Shown here in pieces: positions 45,056-53,544 of a DNA stretch of 64,000 nucleotides. The notes under the pieces are model-generated. The model saw only the letters and a program-made list of their open reading frames with translations, was not told where the DNA came from and ran no database searches. Position 1 is the first letter of the stretch; every line of letters starts with the position of its first letter. A program made the translations under genes and the position numbers. Location of the stretch: positions 18,770 to 82,769 of the forward strand of contig CAYOBN010000014.1 of assembly GCA_964402175.1 (NCBI GenBank), written 5' to 3'. The stretch comes from JAWKUK01 sp964402175 (GTDB lineage Bacteria > Planctomycetota > UBA1135 > GCA-002686595).

Positions 45056-46342
45056 TCACTCGCCGCGCTGCGGCGCGAGCTCGACCGCGACGAGCTCCGA
45101 CTGGCTCCGGATGACGAGGCGCGTGCCAGAGGCCGCCGGCGGCGCCCACATCTGGCCATCGCCGCGGACCTCGCGGAACGGCGCGAACGAACCGAGCTCG
45201 TTGTAACGCTCGGGGCCGAGCCGCACCGCGCGCAGCGTGCCGTCGTAGCCGTCCTGCACGATGAGCGCATCGCCGAGCCGCACGCAGCCGCCGCGACCGA
45301 AGTACGGCGCGTCGCCGGTGCGCCAGAGCTCGCGCCCGGTGAGGTCGATGCACATCAGGCCGCCCTCCGCGCGCCGCCGCCGGTTCTCGTTCCAGTTCTC
45401 GTTGGCGAGCAGATACAGGTGCTCGCCGAGGCGCACGGGTCCATGGATCTGCGCGCCGCGCGTCGACTGGAAGCGCTCGGTGACCTTGACCTTGCCTTCG
45501 ACATCTTCGAAGTACAACAGCTTCGAGCCCGCGCGGTATCCGCCGGTGACGAAGAGGTGCGCCGAATCAAGGGAGAACGGCGAGGTCACCGGCAGCCGGC
45601 ACAGGACCGTCTCGTGCCGCCAGACGAGTTCGCCCGTCTTCGGGTCGAGGGCGATCACCCAAGCGGTCAACGCAGCGTCCTGGCCCGATGCGGGCTCGGG
45701 GCAGGTGTTCATGACGAGCACCTCGCGGCCCAGCACCGTCGCGAGCACCGGCGTCGCGTGGGAGTAACCCAGGAACCCCGTGCGCCAGCGCTCTTCGCCC
45801 GTCAGGCGATCGAGCGCGACGAGGGAGACCTCTTTGCCCAGCGGCGCGACGATCACGAGGTCGCCGACGACGACGGGGTGTGTGCTCCAGCCGAACATCG
45901 GCTGTTCGCCGCCGAAGCGCGCTTCGAGGTCGACGTGCCACACGGACGCACGCGTCTCGCGGTCGAAACACGTGGCGTGGCCGAGGCCGCCCGTGGTGTA
46001 CACGTGTCGGCCGACCACGGTCGGCACCGTGCGCGAACCGCGGTAGCTGAGTCGGCCGGGCGCCGCATATCCGGCGCTCCAGCGCTCGGCCCCGTCGGCG
46101 AGCGCGAACACGCGCAGGACGTCGCGCTCGGCCGCGCTATCGCGATCCAGCACGAAGACCTCGCCGCCCTCGATCGCCGCGCCGCCGAAACCCTCGCCGA
46201 GCGCGACGCGCCACGCGACCTCGGGGCCGCCCGCGGGCCACTCGAAGCGCTCCGCAGGCCAGTCCGCGGACTGGTCCCCGTTGGGACCCTGGAAACGCGG
46301 CCAATCGAACAGGAGCGGGGCGAGAGCGAGGAGCAACATCAC
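45056..46342 (-). CDS. PQQ-like beta-propeller protein, exported
   Basis: This 428-residue protein starts at GTG 46342 or ATG 46339 with a short hydrophobic leader (MLLLALAPLLFDWP). It opens with RFQGPNGDQSA and repeats propeller blades of the PQQ/BamB kind, for example LADGAERWSAGY, RETRASVWHVDL, RLTGEERWRTGF and LTGRELWRTG. It is the third such protein in the window; this one lacks EF-hands. Convergent with the hydrolase gene, whose stop is 3 bp from its own. Confidence 0.87.
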   Translation of the reverse strand: MMLLLALAPLLFDWPRFQGPNGDQSADWPAERFEWPAGGPEVAWRVALGEGFGGAAIEGGEVFVLDRDSAAERDVLRVFALADGAERWSAGYAAPGRLSYRGSRTVPTVVGRHVYTTGGLGHATCFDRETRASVWHVDLEARFGGEQPMFGWSTHPVVVGDLVIVAPLGKEVSLVALDRLTGEERWRTGFLGYSHATPVLATVLGREVLVMNTCPEPASGQDAALTAWVIALDPKTGELVWRHETVLCRLPVTSPFSLDSAHLFVTGGYRAGSKLLYFEDVEGKVKVTERFQSTRGAQIHGPVRLGEHLYLLANENWNENRRRRAEGGLMCIDLTGRELWRTGDAPYFGRGGCVRLGDALIVQDGYDGTLRAVRLGPERYNELGSFAPFREVRGDGQMWAPPAASGTRLVIRSQSELVAVELAPQRGE

Positions 46343-46378
46343 GGCGCAGAGGCTAACCGCAGCGCCGGATTCGCGCGC

Positions 46379-47392
46379 TCAGAAGGTCCAGACCGAGCCG
46401 GCCATCGAGAGCCCCGCGCCGGTGCCGAAGAGCAGCAGCCGGTGGCCGCGCCGCAGCGCGCCGGTGCGGTGCGCTGCGTAGAGCGTGCACGGCAGGGATG
46501 CCGCCACACAGTTGCCGAGTTGTTGCAGGGTCGAAACGGTCCGGTCGCGGGGCAACCCGAGCGCGGCGAGCGCTTCGAGCCCAGCGAGGCTGGGCTGGTG
46601 CGGGACGATCACGTCGAGCGCGCTGGGCCCGTCCGGCAGGAGGTCGGCGAAGAAGGGGCGCGCGATGCGCAGCGAGTGGCGCAGGACCTCTGGGCCGCGC
46701 ATCTCGAAGCGCAGCTCGTCGCGCAGGAGGTCCGCCGAGAGCCCCGGCCGCGCGGGGTGCAGCCGCGTGCCACCGCCGCGCACTTGGGTCAGGTCCACGC
46801 GATCGCCGTGGGTGTGCATCCGCGTGCGGTGCAGCGCGCTCGCGGAGCCCATCGGGGTCGGCACCAGGACCGCCGCCGCGGCAGCGTCGCCCCAGAGCGT
46901 CTCGCTCTCGGGATCTCGGCCGATCACCGACGCCGAGCCGACGTCCGCGCTGACGACGAGGACGTTCTGATGGCGGCCGCACGCGATCAGGGCCGCCGCG
47001 GTATCGAGCGCGACGAGGAAGCTCAGACACGTCGCATGGACCGAGAACGCGGGGATGCCCGAGCCGCCGAGGCCCAAGTGGCGCTGCACGAGCGGCGCGC
47101 CGTCGGGGATCGCCTGCTCGGCGGTGCCCGAGGCGTTCAGGATGAGGTCGAGGTCCTCGGGCGCGAGGCCCGCCTCGTCCAGCGCTTCGCGCGCGGCGCG
47201 CGCCGCCATCCAGGTCGCAGTCTCACCTGCCGCGACGTCGGCAGAGCGCCGCTCTGCGACGCCGTTGTGCGCCAGGATCCAACCGGGAGTGAGCCCGAAG
47301 CGGGCCTCGAGCTCGGCGTTCTCGACGACACGCGGCGGCAGATAACGGCCGAGGCCCGCGATCTGGACGCGCCGCTCTGATTCGGCGGACAT
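46379..47392 (-). CDS. KAS III-like beta-ketoacyl-ACP synthase
   Basis: This 337-residue protein is a full-length FabH-fold condensing enzyme starting at ATG 47392 (20 bp after the ilvE stop). The catalytic triad is conserved: Cys122 in SVHATCLSFL, His265 in VPHQPS and Asn294 in LGNCVAAS. KAS III enzymes condense an acyl-CoA starter with malonyl-ACP to begin fatty acid synthesis, or serve in other pathways. The neighbouring IlvE makes or uses branched-chain keto acids, so a role in branched acyl starter use is reasonable. No other fab gene is nearby, so the symbol fabH is withheld. Confidence 0.87.
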   Translation of the reverse strand: MSAESERRVQIAGLGRYLPPRVVENAELEARFGLTPGWILAHNGVAERRSADVAAGETATWMAARAAREALDEAGLAPEDLDLILNASGTAEQAIPDGAPLVQRHLGLGGSGIPAFSVHATCLSFLVALDTAAALIACGRHQNVLVVSADVGSASVIGRDPESETLWGDAAAAAVLVPTPMGSASALHRTRMHTHGDRVDLTQVRGGGTRLHPARPGLSADLLRDELRFEMRGPEVLRHSLRIARPFFADLLPDGPSALDVIVPHQPSLAGLEALAALGLPRDRTVSTLQQLGNCVAASLPCTLYAAHRTGALRRGHRLLLFGTGAGLSMAGSVWTF

Positions 47393-47412
47393 CGGGCGTC
47401 TGTCGCTGCGCT

Positions 47413-48333
47413 TCAGTTGACGGGGGTGAGCCAATCGTACACGTCGGGGGCCTTGCCGTGGACGATCGAGAAGAAGCGCTCTTGCAGCCGCCGCGTGACG
47501 GGGCCGGGTTTGCCGTCGCCGATCGGGCGCCCGTCGACGCTGCGCACAGGCGTGATCTCGGCGGCGGTGCCGGTCATGAAGAGCTCGTCGCTGAAGTCGA
47601 CGAGCTCGCGCGGGATGCGCCCTTCGCGCACGGGGATACCGAGGTCCGCCGCGAGGCGCAGCACCATGCCGCGTGTGATGCCCTCGAGGATCGAGTTGCC
47701 GAGGGGCGGTGTGTGCACGACCCCGTCGCGCACGAGGAAGACGTTCTCGCCGCTGCCTTCGGAGAGGTAACCCTCGGTATCGAGCACGAGGCCCTCGGCG
47801 TAGCCGTGGCGCTGGGCCTCGAGGACGACGAGCATCGAGTTCAGGTAGTTGCCCGCGGCTTTGGCGAGCGCGGGGTGGGTCCCCGGCGCCATCCGGCGCC
47901 AGGAGCTGAACCCGACGTCCACACCCTCGTCGAGCGCGACGTTGCCGTGCAGCGCGCCCCAGACCGTGGTCATCACGGCGATCTGGATCTTGTTCTCCTT
48001 CTTGGGCAGCACGCCGAGCGGCCCCGCGCCGCGGAACACGATCGGCCGGATGTAACACGCGTCGTGCCCGTTGGCGCGCACGGTGTCGAGGATCGCCGCC
48101 TCGAGCGCGGGCCCGTCGTAGGGGGAGTCGATCCCGACGATGCGGCACGAGCCGAGCAAGCGGCGCACGTGCGCGCGCAATTGCAGCACCGCGGGCCCCC
48201 GCGGGGTGGCGTAGGCGCGCAGTCCCTCGAAGACGGCGCTCCCGTAGTGCAGGGAGTGTGCGGTGACGTGGATGTTGGCGGCGTCCCAGGGGACGAGCGC
48301 GCCGTCGAGCCAGATGTGCGGAGCGTGGGCCAT
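47413..48333 (-). CDS. ilvE: Branched-chain amino acid aminotransferase
   Basis: This 306-residue class IV aminotransferase is the usual IlvE length. It starts at ATG 48333 with HIWLDGALVPWDAANIHVTA and HYGSAVFEGLRAY, family-typical blocks. The PLP lysine is Lys158 in LAKAAGNYLNSM; EGSGENVFLV and the late GTAAEITPV segment bind the cofactor phosphate and substrate. It transfers the amino group between Val/Leu/Ile and 2-oxoglutarate. The KAS III-like gene follows 20 bp after its stop and is likely co-transcribed. Confidence 0.95.
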   Translation of the reverse strand: MAHAPHIWLDGALVPWDAANIHVTAHSLHYGSAVFEGLRAYATPRGPAVLQLRAHVRRLLGSCRIVGIDSPYDGPALEAAILDTVRANGHDACYIRPIVFRGAGPLGVLPKKENKIQIAVMTTVWGALHGNVALDEGVDVGFSSWRRMAPGTHPALAKAAGNYLNSMLVVLEAQRHGYAEGLVLDTEGYLSEGSGENVFLVRDGVVHTPPLGNSILEGITRGMVLRLAADLGIPVREGRIPRELVDFSDELFMTGTAAEITPVRSVDGRPIGDGKPGPVTRRLQERFFSIVHGKAPDVYDWLTPVN

Positions 48334-48414
48334 CGCGCGGCAGGGTACCGCACACGCGCTGCCAGGGTGCAGGACGGAATCCGCCGCGGGGGCTGGCCGG
48401 GGGTCTCCCCGGGC

Positions 48415-48420
48415 TACAAT
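48415..48420 (+). promoter_or_regulatory. -10-like box TACAAT, 9 nt before ATG 48430
   Basis: TACAAT then nine bases then ATG, in the 96-bp divergent space between ilvE and the 90-aa gene. It is the closest match to TATAAT of all the boxes noted. Confidence 0.45.
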
Positions 48421-48429
48421 CCGCCGGCG

Positions 48430-48702
48430 ATGAACGCGAACATCCTGCAGGCCCCCCACGGCATGAACCTGGTCGTCGAGCGCAAGAGCGGCGGCGTCGT
48501 GATCGGGCGTTTCGACGCCGCCAACGGCTTCGAAGTGGCGATGCACGACGTCGACGTCTGGGAGCCCGGGCACACCGACGAGCGCGAGGCCTGGATCCGC
48601 ACCACCGCGAAGTACGGCGTCGCCGTGAAGCACCGCGACTTCAGCTTCCCGCAGAGCGATGTCGCTCGCTGGACGCCCCTCGGCCAGATCGAGACGAAGT
48701 AG
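48430..48702 (+). CDS. 90-residue protein of unknown function
   Basis: The short frame from ATG 48430 to TAG 48702 encodes 90 residues without a membrane segment or signal. The pattern is compact (VVIGRFDAANGFEVAMHDVD, WIRTTAKYGVAVKHRDF). It shares one base with the GTG of the FIST gene (TAGTG), so translation is coupled. Its own TACAAT box supports expression. Family not recognised; a small soluble partner of the FIST protein is a reasonable guess. Confidence 0.7.
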   Translation: MNANILQAPHGMNLVVERKSGGVVIGRFDAANGFEVAMHDVDVWEPGHTDEREAWIRTTAKYGVAVKHRDFSFPQSDVARWTPLGQIETK

Positions 48703-49868
48703 TGGGCCTCTGCGTCGCATCGGGCGGCTCGGCGAACCGCGTGCTCGAAGCCGCGGTCGAAGAGTGTGTGCGCGCGGTGCGACGCGGCCTCGCGGGGCGC
48801 ACGGTCGACCTCGCGTTCGTCTTCGCGACCCACCACCACGGCGCCGCGCTGCGCCGCGCAGGGGTGCTGGTGTCGGAGGCGCTCGACGGCGCCGCGGTCG
48901 CGGGCTGCACCGGCGGCTGGGCGATCGCCGATGGCCGCGAATACGAGGGCAGCCCCAGTGTGTCGGTGCTCGCGTTGTCCTGCCCGGGTACGCGCGTGCG
49001 CATCGAAGCGTTCGATGGCGAAGCGGACCTGGTACAGATCGACGACCCTGCGCGGGCCGGGGTCGTGCTGTTCGCCGATCCGTTCACGTTCAACGCGGAG
49101 CCTTGGCTCGTCGAATTCGGCGAGGTCTACCGCGGGGTGCCGCTGATCGGCGGCCTAGCTGGCGGCGGGCAAGCGCCAGGGCAGCACCTCTTGCTGCACC
49201 ACGACGGCGCAGAGACGGAGGGCGCGCTGGCGGTGATCCTCGAGGGCGAGCTCGAGCTGCGCCCCGCCGTGAGCCAGGGCTGCCGACCCGTCGGCGAGCC
49301 GCTGGTCATCACCCGTGTCGATCGCCACGCGATCCTCGAGCTGCGCGGCAAACCCGCCGCAAAGGTCGTCATCGGCGCCATGGGCGCGCTGCCCGATACC
49401 GAGCGCGAGCGCTTCCAGCAGGGCGCGTTCATCGGACGGGCGATCGACGCGCGCCTCTCACGCTTCACGGCGGAGGACCTCCTCGTGCGCAACCTGATCG
49501 GCATCGATCCGCAGCGCAACGCGGTCTTCGTCGGGGACACGTCGCTGCGCGCGGGCCAGACGGTGCACCTCATGGTGCGCGACGCGGAGTCTGCGAACGA
49601 AGAGCTGGCCAATGTGCTGCGGCGCGCCAACGAGGCGCTCGGCGGACGCGCGCGCGGCGCCCTGCTTGCGACCTGCGGCGGACGCGGCGTCGGGATGTTC
49701 GGCCGCGCCGACCACGATGCCGCCGAAATCCAGGCGGCGTTCGACGGAGCGCTACCCCTGGCGGGCTTCGCCGCGAACGGCGAGATCGGCCCCGTGGGCG
49801 GCGAGCCCTTCCTGCACGGCTTCACGGCGTGCATCGGCATCTTCGCCGAGCGCGCCGCGGGTTCCTGA
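48702..49868 (+). CDS. FIST domain protein
   Basis: This 388-residue protein starts at GTG 48702 inside the stop of the preceding gene. It has a FIST N-domain (DLAFVFATHHHGAALRRA; VAGCTGGWAIADG; GVPLIGGLAGGGQ) and a FIST C-domain (FRAE-like region with ALLATCGGRGVGMFG and LAGFAANGEIGPVGG). FIST proteins are thought to bind small ligands in signal sensing, often fused to output domains; here it stands alone with a 90-residue partner. The Gly-rich loops and Cys in LATCGGRG are typical of the family. Confidence 0.88.
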   Translation: MGLCVASGGSANRVLEAAVEECVRAVRRGLAGRTVDLAFVFATHHHGAALRRAGVLVSEALDGAAVAGCTGGWAIADGREYEGSPSVSVLALSCPGTRVRIEAFDGEADLVQIDDPARAGVVLFADPFTFNAEPWLVEFGEVYRGVPLIGGLAGGGQAPGQHLLLHHDGAETEGALAVILEGELELRPAVSQGCRPVGEPLVITRVDRHAILELRGKPAAKVVIGAMGALPDTERERFQQGAFIGRAIDARLSRFTAEDLLVRNLIGIDPQRNAVFVGDTSLRAGQTVHLMVRDAESANEELANVLRRANEALGGRARGALLATCGGRGVGMFGRADHDAAEIQAAFDGALPLAGFAANGEIGPVGGEPFLHGFTACIGIFAERAAGS

Positions 49869-49895
49869 GTGGTATCTGGATCGAGACCCTGAACC

Positions 49896-50432
49896 ATGGC
49901 TTACCTCGCGCTCGCCCTCGCTGCTGTCGCGCTCGTCATCGCCCTGAACGCCCAGCGGCGCGCTGCGTCGGGCGGCGGAGGAAGCGCTGATGCCGCGCGC
50001 GAGGCGCGCCGGATCGCCAGCGGAGTCGAAGAGCGCCTGCGCGCCGACATCGACATCACGCGGCGCATGCTCGCCGACCTCGCGCGGGGCGCGACGCTGG
50101 ACCCTGCGGCGGTGATGGAGGGCCAGCTCTGGCGCGATATCGACGGTGCGGAGGCCGCCAAGCTCGTCGCTGCGGGCGGGGTCACGATCGTCGATGTGCG
50201 CACACCCGGTGAGACTCGCGGCGGTGTGATCCCTGGCGCAAAGCTGATCCCGTTGGACGAGCTCGAGGCGCGCAAGGAAGAGGTGCCGAAGGACGGCCGC
50301 GTTTTGATCTATTGCGCCGCGGGCGGCCGCTCGGCGGCGGCGTGTGAGGGCCTCTCGCGCGAGGGCTGGAGCGGCCTGATGAACCTCGAAGGCGGAATCG
50401 GCGCGTGGCGCGGTCCGACCGCGAAGCCCTAG
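49896..50432 (+). CDS. Membrane-anchored rhodanese-like protein
   Basis: This 178-residue protein has an N-terminal helix (LALALAAVALVIALNA) and a short coiled stretch, then a rhodanese domain (about residues 80-175). The active-site loop is YCAAGGRS with Cys140, and IVDVRTPGE and GGIGAW are family marks. Rhodaneses carry sulfur as persulfide. Placed 27 bp after the FIST gene and 12 bp before the phosphatase gene, it is probably part of the same transcript. Confidence 0.9.
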   Translation: MAYLALALAAVALVIALNAQRRAASGGGGSADAAREARRIASGVEERLRADIDITRRMLADLARGATLDPAAVMEGQLWRDIDGAEAAKLVAAGGVTIVDVRTPGETRGGVIPGAKLIPLDELEARKEEVPKDGRVLIYCAAGGRSAAACEGLSREGWSGLMNLEGGIGAWRGPTAKP

Positions 50433-50444
50433 AACGGAGCACCC

Positions 50445-51257
50445 ATGGACGCTGCACAGCTCGACCGCGATCTGACCTTTGCCATCCACGCCGCGCGCTC
50501 GGCGGGCCAGCGGGCGCTGGCCATCTCCGCCGATTCAAGGTCGGACGCGCCCCGTTGGAGCGGAGCGATGCTCGGCGATGTGGCGGACCAGGGCTGTGAC
50601 GGGTACCTGCAGGGCCTCATCGAGGGCCGTTACCCCGAGGACGGCTTGCTGTCCGAAGAGACCAAGGACAGCCCGCACCGCACCGAGAAGCGCCGCGCGT
50701 GGATCGTCGATCCCCTCGACGGCACGAAGGAGTACAGCGAACGGCGCCACGACTGGGCGGTCCACGTCGCCCTAGCGATCGACGGCGCGCCGGTGCTGGG
50801 CGCTGTGGCCCTGCCCGCGCAGGGCCGCGTCGCGTGGGCGATCTGCGCGCCGGGTCACGAGCGCGCCGGCATCGAAGGCGCCGGCGCTTTGGTGTCGGGT
50901 TCGACGTCGATGCCAACCCGCCCGAGGGTGGCCGTCAGCCGCAGCCACACACCGCCCTGGGTCCAGGGGTTCGTGTCCCGCATGGGCGGCGAGACGGTGG
51001 CTGCGGGCAGCGTCGGGAACAAGGTGGCGATGCTGTTGCTCGGGGAAGCGGACCTGTACGTCCACCAGTTGGGGTTGAAAGAATGGGATACGTGCGCGCC
51101 CGAGGCCCTCGCGCGTGCGTTGGGCTGGACGGTGTGCCGCTTGGACGGGACACCGCATGTGTACAACCGCCGAGATCCACGCAACCATGAACTGGTGGTG
51201 TGCCGGAGCGGTGTGACGGCGCGGGTGCTCGAGACGGTGCGCGAGAGCTTGGGGTGA
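50445..51257 (+). CDS. Inositol-monophosphatase family phosphatase (CysQ-like)
   Basis: This 270-residue protein has the complete metal site of the IMPase/CysQ family: DGLLSEE with Glu71-Glu72, WIVDPLDGTKEY with Asp89, Asp92 and following residues, and EWDTCAPEA near residue 207. In bacteria such enzymes hydrolyse 3'-phosphoadenosine 5'-phosphate or inositol phosphates; the DGTKEY loop favours the 3'(2'),5'-bisphosphate nucleotidase subgroup. GGAGC before ATG 50445 could be the ribosome site. Neighbouring sulfur carrier (rhodanese) fits sulfate assimilation, but no cys genes are in the window. Confidence 0.85.
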   Translation: MDAAQLDRDLTFAIHAARSAGQRALAISADSRSDAPRWSGAMLGDVADQGCDGYLQGLIEGRYPEDGLLSEETKDSPHRTEKRRAWIVDPLDGTKEYSERRHDWAVHVALAIDGAPVLGAVALPAQGRVAWAICAPGHERAGIEGAGALVSGSTSMPTRPRVAVSRSHTPPWVQGFVSRMGGETVAAGSVGNKVAMLLLGEADLYVHQLGLKEWDTCAPEALARALGWTVCRLDGTPHVYNRRDPRNHELVVCRSGVTARVLETVRESLG

Positions 51258-51335
51258 ATCGCCGGGGGGGACCAGGGACGCTGTGACAAGCGCTCGAACG
51301 GGTCCGGTGAGACCGAAGAGCGCGAAGGGCGCTCG

Positions 51336-52379
51336 TCAGAGCGTCCCAGATACCTTCGCCAGCACCATCTTCAACGGTGACGACCCGTCGTACGTCGGGA
51401 AGTCCTCCTCCACCTCCACCACCTCCAAGCTCTCCAACGGTCGCCCCGCCTTCTCCGCAGTGCGCCGTAGGCTCGCGTGCCACTCCGCGGTCGTCACGCT
51501 CGGGACATGGTTCGTCGCCAACACCATGCCGCCCTCCGCCAGCGTCAGGAGCGCCGGCTTGAACAGCGACCCATAGTCGTTCACCACATCGACCGTGCCA
51601 AACGGGCCCTTCGCGTAACGCGGAGGGTCCAATACCACGAGGTCGAACGGCTGCTTCTCCACGGTCACGAACGACAAGTGTTTGCCCCGCCGCTGCACGG
51701 GCTGACCCGCGAGTTGGCGCAGGACCGGGAGGCAGTCCGAGCGCAGCGTGCGGCAGTTCTCCCCCACGCCGTTCAGCTCCGCATTGCGCTCTCCGACCGC
51801 CAGCGAGCTCTCCGCGAAATCGACGTTCAGGACGCTCCTGGCGCCGTTGCGCGCCGCCACCACGCCGACGCCGCACGTGTATGCAAACAGGTTCAGCACC
51901 GAGCGCCCCCCCGCCAATTCCGCGACCCGCGCGCGGCCCGCGCGCAGGTCCAGGAACAGCCACGGGTCCTGGCCTCGGTGGCGGGCCCGAATGAAGAACC
52001 GGGTGCCGCGCTCGCTCGCGACCACCTCCGCGAGCGCCGCTTCGTCCGGTGTGTGCAGCGGGAAGCCGTCCGGGACCTCTGCGCCGCGGTGGTTGCACAC
52101 CACCCCGAGCGGCATCCCGAGGGCCCCGCGCACGACCTCCGCGAGCGCTTCGACCTGCGCATGTATCAACGGCTCGCGGAAGGTCTGCACGAGCAGCAGC
52201 GGCCCGTAGCGGTCGACGGTGACCCCGGGAGCGCCCTCAGCGATGCCGTGGAACAGGCGGTACGCGTCCGTCCCTTCGGCGTGCATCCGAGGGATGAAAC
52301 CCTGCGTGCGCCGCAGCAGCGCGGCGTTCAGATGATCGAGCAACACAGGGAGAGCATGCCACGCCGAAGGCGGAGACAC
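51336..52379 (-). CDS. Class I SAM-dependent rRNA methyltransferase-like protein
   Basis: This 347-residue protein is placed at GTG 52379 because AAAGGA lies 6 nt upstream, immediately behind the stop of the preceding gene. The SAM motif is VLNLFAYTCGVGVVAARNGA (the LDLFCG-like motif I) and the catalytic loop is LVVLDPPRYAKG. An N-terminal PUA-type part is suggested by RYGPLLLVQTF. The arrangement resembles RlmI/RlmL-type 23S rRNA cytosine methyltransferases, but the target base cannot be assigned. A longer frame to 52865 belongs to other genes' shadows. Confidence 0.85.
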   Translation of the reverse strand: MSPPSAWHALPVLLDHLNAALLRRTQGFIPRMHAEGTDAYRLFHGIAEGAPGVTVDRYGPLLLVQTFREPLIHAQVEALAEVVRGALGMPLGVVCNHRGAEVPDGFPLHTPDEAALAEVVASERGTRFFIRARHRGQDPWLFLDLRAGRARVAELAGGRSVLNLFAYTCGVGVVAARNGARSVLNVDFAESSLAVGERNAELNGVGENCRTLRSDCLPVLRQLAGQPVQRRGKHLSFVTVEKQPFDLVVLDPPRYAKGPFGTVDVVNDYGSLFKPALLTLAEGGMVLATNHVPSVTTAEWHASLRRTAEKAGRPLESLEVVEVEEDFPTYDGSSPLKMVLAKVSGTL

Positions 52380-52390
52380 GCACGGTCCTT

Positions 52391-52882
52391 TCACACGTTG
52401 CGCGGAGCCCCCTCCGCCCGCAGCAACAGGTGCCGCGCGCGCCGGGTCAGCGGGCCGTCGTAGTTGACCCGCTTCGTGAGCGCCTCCAGCGCCTTCATGT
52501 ACTTGCGCCCCCGGGTGTCGACCACCTCGGGGAACAACACCGGCCGGCCTGGCAGCGCCGCGACCCACTCCTCGGCCACCTCGAGGCCCGCCGAGCGAGC
52601 GAAGTCCTTGCGCTGCGACGCGAGCGCGCTCTCCGCGTCGGCGAGCGCCCGACTGCGCGGGAACCCGCGCCGCAGCGCCGCCGCCAGCAGCGCGAGCCGC
52701 TCGCCGCTGTCGAACGCCCCGGCCGCATCGATCACCGCGGCCCGCAGAGCCCGCTCGTGTTCGTCGACCTTGGCGACGAGGCGCTGCGCCGCCGCCGCCC
52801 CCTCGGCGTCCGTACGGGCGAGTCGCTTCGCCAGCTTCTCGGCGGACTTGGCCGCGCCCTCCCATTCCCCCGCGAAGTACAT
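52391..52882 (-). CDS. 163-residue protein of unknown function
   Basis: ATG 52882 follows the TAG of the thioredoxin-like gene by three bases, and the stop precedes the methyltransferase start by 11 bp with a shared ribosome site, so it sits in a tight three-gene operon. The protein is mainly helical, rich in Ala, Arg and Glu, with a central KVDEHERALRAAVIDAAGAF and a C-terminal LTKRVNYDGPLTRRARHLLL. No signal or membrane segment is visible. No family is recognised. Confidence 0.75.
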   Translation of the reverse strand: MYFAGEWEGAAKSAEKLAKRLARTDAEGAAAAQRLVAKVDEHERALRAAVIDAAGAFDSGERLALLAAALRRGFPRSRALADAESALASQRKDFARSAGLEVAEEWVAALPGRPVLFPEVVDTRGRKYMKALEALTKRVNYDGPLTRRARHLLLRAEGAPRNV

Positions 52883-52885
52883 CCG

Positions 52886-53500
52886 CTACGCCTCGCGCAC
52901 GGCCGCGCCCAGGTCCTGGTCGAGCGGCGCCGCCGGAAAACGCCCGAGGGCGTCCTCGAGCAGCGTGCTGAGCTCACCGCGCGCATCGCAGGCGCGCGTG
53001 GACCCCACGACCTCGCCGGACGGCCCGAGCACGATCGCGCGCGGCGCGGGATCGGGGCACCACGGACTGTCCGCGGGCACGGTGCCCGCGAGCAGCACCG
53101 CGGACGGCGGCGTGAACGGGGCCGCCGTGGCCCCTTCTTCCGCGGACGCCGCCGACGGCGACAGGGTCACGACGACGAGGCCCCGGTCCTCATTCGCGCG
53201 CTGCACGAGCTCCGCCAGCGCGACCGCTTCGGCCCCAGCCCCTGCGGGCAGGGACAGGACCAACACCGGAAAGCCATACCACGCGGGATACCCGTTGCCG
53301 TTCGGACGGCGCACCCCGAGGTCGGAGCTGCCCTGGGACTGGCGCTGGGTCTCGACCTGACCCTCGCCCCCCGCCGGCTTCTGCGCGTCGCGGTCGAACC
53401 AGGCGACACCGTCGAGCGGCGGCGCGACCGCCCCCGGCTGGAACGCAGGCGGATCGGACGGAAGGAGCGCCAGCGCGGCGCCGAGGGCGAGGTACAGCAT
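52886..53500 (-). CDS. Exported thioredoxin-like/TlpA-type protein
   Basis: This 204-residue protein has a signal-like N-terminus (MLYLALGAALALLPSDPP) and the domain opening FQPGAVAPPLDGVAWFD, then LVLSLPAGAGAEAVALAEL in place of the usual thiol-active Trp-Cys-x-x-Cys. No redox CxxC is visible: the only Cys are in the WCPDPAP and STRACDARG segments. It is therefore TlpA-like in layout but probably not a standard thiol reductase. It heads an operon with the small unknown and the methyltransferase. Confidence 0.6.
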   Translation of the reverse strand: MLYLALGAALALLPSDPPAFQPGAVAPPLDGVAWFDRDAQKPAGGEGQVETQRQSQGSSDLGVRRPNGNGYPAWYGFPVLVLSLPAGAGAEAVALAELVQRANEDRGLVVVTLSPSAASAEEGATAAPFTPPSAVLLAGTVPADSPWCPDPAPRAIVLGPSGEVVGSTRACDARGELSTLLEDALGRFPAAPLDQDLGAAVREA

Positions 53501-53544
53501 CGTCGGAGCGGGAAGAAACCGGTGACGGGGCCGAAGTAACCGGG

